Shown here: positions 61,918 to 64,000 of the stretch, piece by piece
How the letters are laid out: every line of letters starts with the position of its first letter
Position numbering within the stretch: position 1 is the stretch's first letter
Assembly (NCBI RefSeq): GCF_001306035.1
Contig: NZ_LGCM01000038.1
Location: 1-64,000, forward strand
Reading direction: 5' to 3'
DNA length: 64,000 nucleotides
From: Levilinea saccharolytica
GTDB lineage: Bacteria; Chloroflexota; Anaerolineae; Anaerolineales; Anaerolineaceae
Notes under the pieces: generated by a model
Told to the model about the DNA's origin: nothing
The model's input: the letters and a program-made list of their open reading frames with translations, nothing else
Databases searched by the model: none
Translations under genes and position numbers: made by a program

Positions 61918-63217
61918 GGCCGCGCGCGGTCTGCGGCCGTTGGATTGGGTGCTGGAAAACATTCAGCTGGTCAATGTTTACACCCAGGAGGTGTACCCGG
62001 CAGAGATCGGCATCTTTGAAGGCATGATTGCGCATGTGGGGCCGCCGGGCTGCTTTGCGGGGTCGGCGGCGCGGCGCTACGATGGGCGCGGTCAGTATGC
62101 CCTGCCGGGGCTGGTGGATTCGCATGTGCATATTGAAAGCAGCATGATGTCTCCGGCGGCCTTTGCCGAGGCGGTGATCCCGCGGGGGACGACCACCGTG
62201 GTGGTGGATCCGCACGAGATCGCCAATGTGGTTGGGCTGCGCGGGGTGCGCTACATGCTGGAGGCCACCGCCGATTTGCCGCTGCGGGTGTATGCACAGG
62301 CGCCCTCCTGCGTTCCGGCGGTTCCCGGCCTGGAGACGGCAGGGGCGGCCTTTGGCCCGGCGGAAATCCGCGAGATGCTCACCTGGGAGCGGGTGATCGG
62401 CCTGGCCGAGGTGATGAATTATGTGGGCGTGATCCAACAGGACGCGCTGATGAGCGGGGTGGTGGGGGCGGCGCTGGAAAAGGGCGTGCCCATCAGCGGC
62501 CACGCTCCAGGGATGCTGAATGAGGCCCTTTCGGCCTATCTGATCGCGGGCATAAGCTCGGATCATGAATCCTATACGGCGGAAGAATTGTGGCAGAAGC
62601 TGCGCGCGGGCATGACCGTGGAGGGGCGCGTTTCCAGTTTTTTGGAGAGCATGACGGCGGTGGGCGGCATTGTGCGGCAATTGGGGGCGCTTCCGTCCAA
62701 CCTGGTGCTGTGCACGGATGACATTTTCCCCGAAGACCTGGCGCGGCACGGCCATGTGGACCGCGTGGTGCGTTTGGGGATTGCGGGCGGGATGACGCCG
62801 GTTCAGGCCGTTTGCGCCGGGTCTTTGCAGGGCGCGCTGCGCCACCGCCTGCATCATTTGGGCGCGCTGGCCCCCGGCAAGGCGGCGGATATCGTCCTCG
62901 TGCCGGATTTGACGGCCTTTGTGCCGGACGAGGTGTTCTGCGGCGGCCAGTTGACGGCCCGTCAGGGCAAGATGTTGATGGATCTGCGCCCGGCCCAGCC
63001 GCACCCTTTGGAGAGCGAGAATACCGTGCATCTGCCGCACCCTCCCTGCCGCGAGGATTTCCTGCTGGCGGCCCGCCCCGGGCGGACGGAGGAGCAGGTG
63101 CATGTGCTGGTGGTGTCGCCCAGTTTGCAGCGCAGCCTGGAAACGCGCGCGGCCTGGTGCTGCGGGCGGGGGCGGTGGCCAGCACGGTGGCCCACGACTG
63201 TCACAATCTGGTGGTGA
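61889..63217 (+). CDS. ade: Adenine deaminase, copy 1, main part before a frameshift
   Basis: This amidohydrolase converts adenine to hypoxanthine and ammonia. The metal site is intact: LPGLVDSHVHIESSMMSP, GTTTVVVDPHEIANVVGL, AQAPSCVPAVPG, GLAEVMNYVGV, SGHAPGM, GISSDHESYTAEE and LCTDDIFPEDL, all as in Ade. Near 63144-63151 the frame breaks. The annotated frame continues through about 22 aberrant residues to a stop at 63217, while the true C-domain continues in another frame to 63537. Start ATG 61889 follows ACAGGAGGC, inside the MFS gene. Either the gene is broken, or the sequence has an extra GC or a missing base there. Confidence 0.88.
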   Translation: MQSARQRQVEAARGLRPLDWVLENIQLVNVYTQEVYPAEIGIFEGMIAHVGPPGCFAGSAARRYDGRGQYALPGLVDSHVHIESSMMSPAAFAEAVIPRGTTTVVVDPHEIANVVGLRGVRYMLEATADLPLRVYAQAPSCVPAVPGLETAGAAFGPAEIREMLTWERVIGLAEVMNYVGVIQQDALMSGVVGAALEKGVPISGHAPGMLNEALSAYLIAGISSDHESYTAEELWQKLRAGMTVEGRVSSFLESMTAVGGIVRQLGALPSNLVLCTDDIFPEDLARHGHVDRVVRLGIAGGMTPVQAVCAGSLQGALRHRLHHLGALAPGKAADIVLVPDLTAFVPDEVFCGGQLTARQGKMLMDLRPAQPHPLESENTVHLPHPPCREDFLLAARPGRTEEQVHVLVVSPSLQRSLETRAAWCCGRGRWPARWPTTVTIWW

Positions 63218-63537
63218 TGGGCCGCAGCGCGGAGGATATGGCTGCGGCGGCGGGGGCTGTGGCGGCGGCGGGCGGGGGCATTGCCTATGCCCGCGATGGG
63301 CGCGTGACGGCCGAGCTGCCCTTGCCGATTGGCGGCCTGATGAGCCCCTGGGGGCTGGAGGAGATGGTGGCGCGCATGGGGCTGCTGAACGACGCCATGC
63401 GGGCAGGGGGCATGGAATACCCGCAGCCTCTGGGTCCGATTTTTGCGATGGCGCTGCCGGTGATCCCGGATTACGGCTTCACCGATTTGGGCCTGGTGGA
63501 CGTGACGCGCCAGGAGCGGGTGCCTTTGTGGGCATAA
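63148..63537 (+). pseudogene. ade: Adenine deaminase, copy 1, C-terminal part after the frameshift
   Basis: In the frame ending at 63537 the sequence reads RGLVLRAGAVASTVAHDCHNLVVMGRS, GRVTAELPLPIGGLMSP and PVIPDYGFTDLGLVDVTRQE. These are the conserved C-terminal half-barrel residues of adenine deaminase. Joined to the upstream part (ending ...SLETR at 63148) they give about 550 aa, the normal length. There is no separate start codon with a ribosome site for this part, so without frameshifting it would not be made. The break falls in a CG dinucleotide run. Confidence 0.8.
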
Positions 63538-63552
63538 GCCGAGGAGGCGGGC

Positions 63553-64000
63553 ATGGCCAACTATGAACGGCTGCTTCAGGCGGCTTTGGGAGAAGCCCCG
63601 GCGGATGTGGTCATCACCGGCGGGCTGCTGGTGAATGTGCTCACCCGCGAGATTTACCCTGCCACGGTGGGCATTTGCGAGGATACCATTGCGTACGTCA
63701 CCGGCGCAGAGGATGCGGCCGTGCAGGGCGCACAGGTGGTGGATGCCCGCGGCTGCTGGCTGACCCCAGGGCTGATTGACGCCCACATGCACATTGAAAG
63801 CACCCACGCCACCCCCCGGCATTTCGCCGATGCGGTGCTGCCGCGCGGCGTCACCTGTGTGGCTCAGGACCCGCATGAGATGGCCAATGTGCTGGGCCTG
63901 GAGGGGGTTCACGCCATGCGCCGGGCGGCGGTGGGGCTGCCGCTGCGCGTTCTCACCCTGGCTTCCACCTGCGTGCCCTCGGTGCCGGGGATGGAGACTT
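63553..64000 (+). CDS. ade: Adenine deaminase, copy 2 (partial, runs off window end)
   Basis: The visible 149 codons from ATG 63553 (GAGGAGG five bases before) match the N-terminal half of Ade and align with copy 1: LTPGLIDAHMHIESTHATP, LPRGVTCVAQDPHEMANVLGL and LTLASTCVPSVPGMET. The two share metal and substrate motifs but differ elsewhere. Distance from copy 1 is 15 bases. If copy 1 is truly frameshifted, this copy may supply the activity. The stop is beyond the window. Confidence 0.9.
   Translation, partial: MANYERLLQAALGEAPADVVITGGLLVNVLTREIYPATVGICEDTIAYVTGAEDAAVQGAQVVDARGCWLTPGLIDAHMHIESTHATPRHFADAVLPRGVTCVAQDPHEMANVLGLEGVHAMRRAAVGLPLRVLTLASTCVPSVPGMET

Overview
The window is GC-rich, densely packed bacterial chromosome. 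It most resembles a member of the Chloroflexota, class Anaerolineae. This is an inference from several signs: solute-binding lipoproteins with a lipobox followed by long Ala/Pro/Thr/Glu-rich linkers, a lipoprotein penicillin-binding protein, ClpC, RadA, RsgA, and a DUF6391-type protein. There is no rRNA gene. I found no tRNA, CRISPR array, insertion sequence or phage gene. Gene order and codon use look chromosomal.

Layout. (1) 1-9257: a truncated exported protein, a MacAB-like efflux operon (adaptor, ATPase, permease), a membrane protein with a recent internal duplication, a small lipoprotein-like protein, a NarL-type sensor kinase/response regulator pair, a maleate-isomerase-like protein and an ATPase with a C-terminal winged helix. 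(2) 9309-15302, minus strand: NlpC/P60 hydrolase plus dipeptide epimerase (murein-peptide recycling), then maf, a lipoprotein PBP and rsgA in a tight operon. (3) 15495-18690: xpt-guaA (purine salvage to GMP) and a poly-Gly membrane protein. (4) 18765-26190, minus strand: an inositol-monophosphatase-like enzyme, a response regulator, an operon (membrane protein, MFS, hutI, HD hydrolase, GT-C-like membrane protein), an 86-aa protein and an Rrf2 regulator with three cysteines. (5) 26505-37073, plus strand: thioesterase, M42 peptidase, YbaK-type deacylase, polytopic membrane protein, clpC, radA, a PucC-like transporter, DUF6391, holA. (6) 37070-43962: a class-A-beta-lactamase-like hydrolase, divergent from an oligopeptide ABC operon in the order D-F-A-B-C. 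(7) 44064-64000: a nucleoside-scavenging island of almost 20 kb.

The nucleoside island holds deoB, an MTA/SAH-deaminase-like amidohydrolase, an M20 peptidase, a free-standing RarA C-terminal domain, a GntR/FadR-type regulator, a BmpA-type nucleoside ABC importer, two uridine-phosphorylase-like enzymes, a nucleoside hydrolase, a purine nucleoside phosphorylase, two nucleoside deoxyribosyltransferases, two MFS transporters and two adenine deaminases. The first deaminase is frameshifted and the second runs off the window. Expected flow: import, then phosphorolysis, hydrolysis or base exchange. Sugar phosphate is then isomerised by DeoB, and bases are deaminated or salvaged by Xpt and GuaA.

Two things stand out in the island. 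It is built from four tandem paralogue pairs. In addition, a FadR-like 11-base operator lies just after the -10 box of both the deoB/amidohydrolase divergent promoter and the gntR promoter, which points to a nucleoside regulon under this GntR protein.
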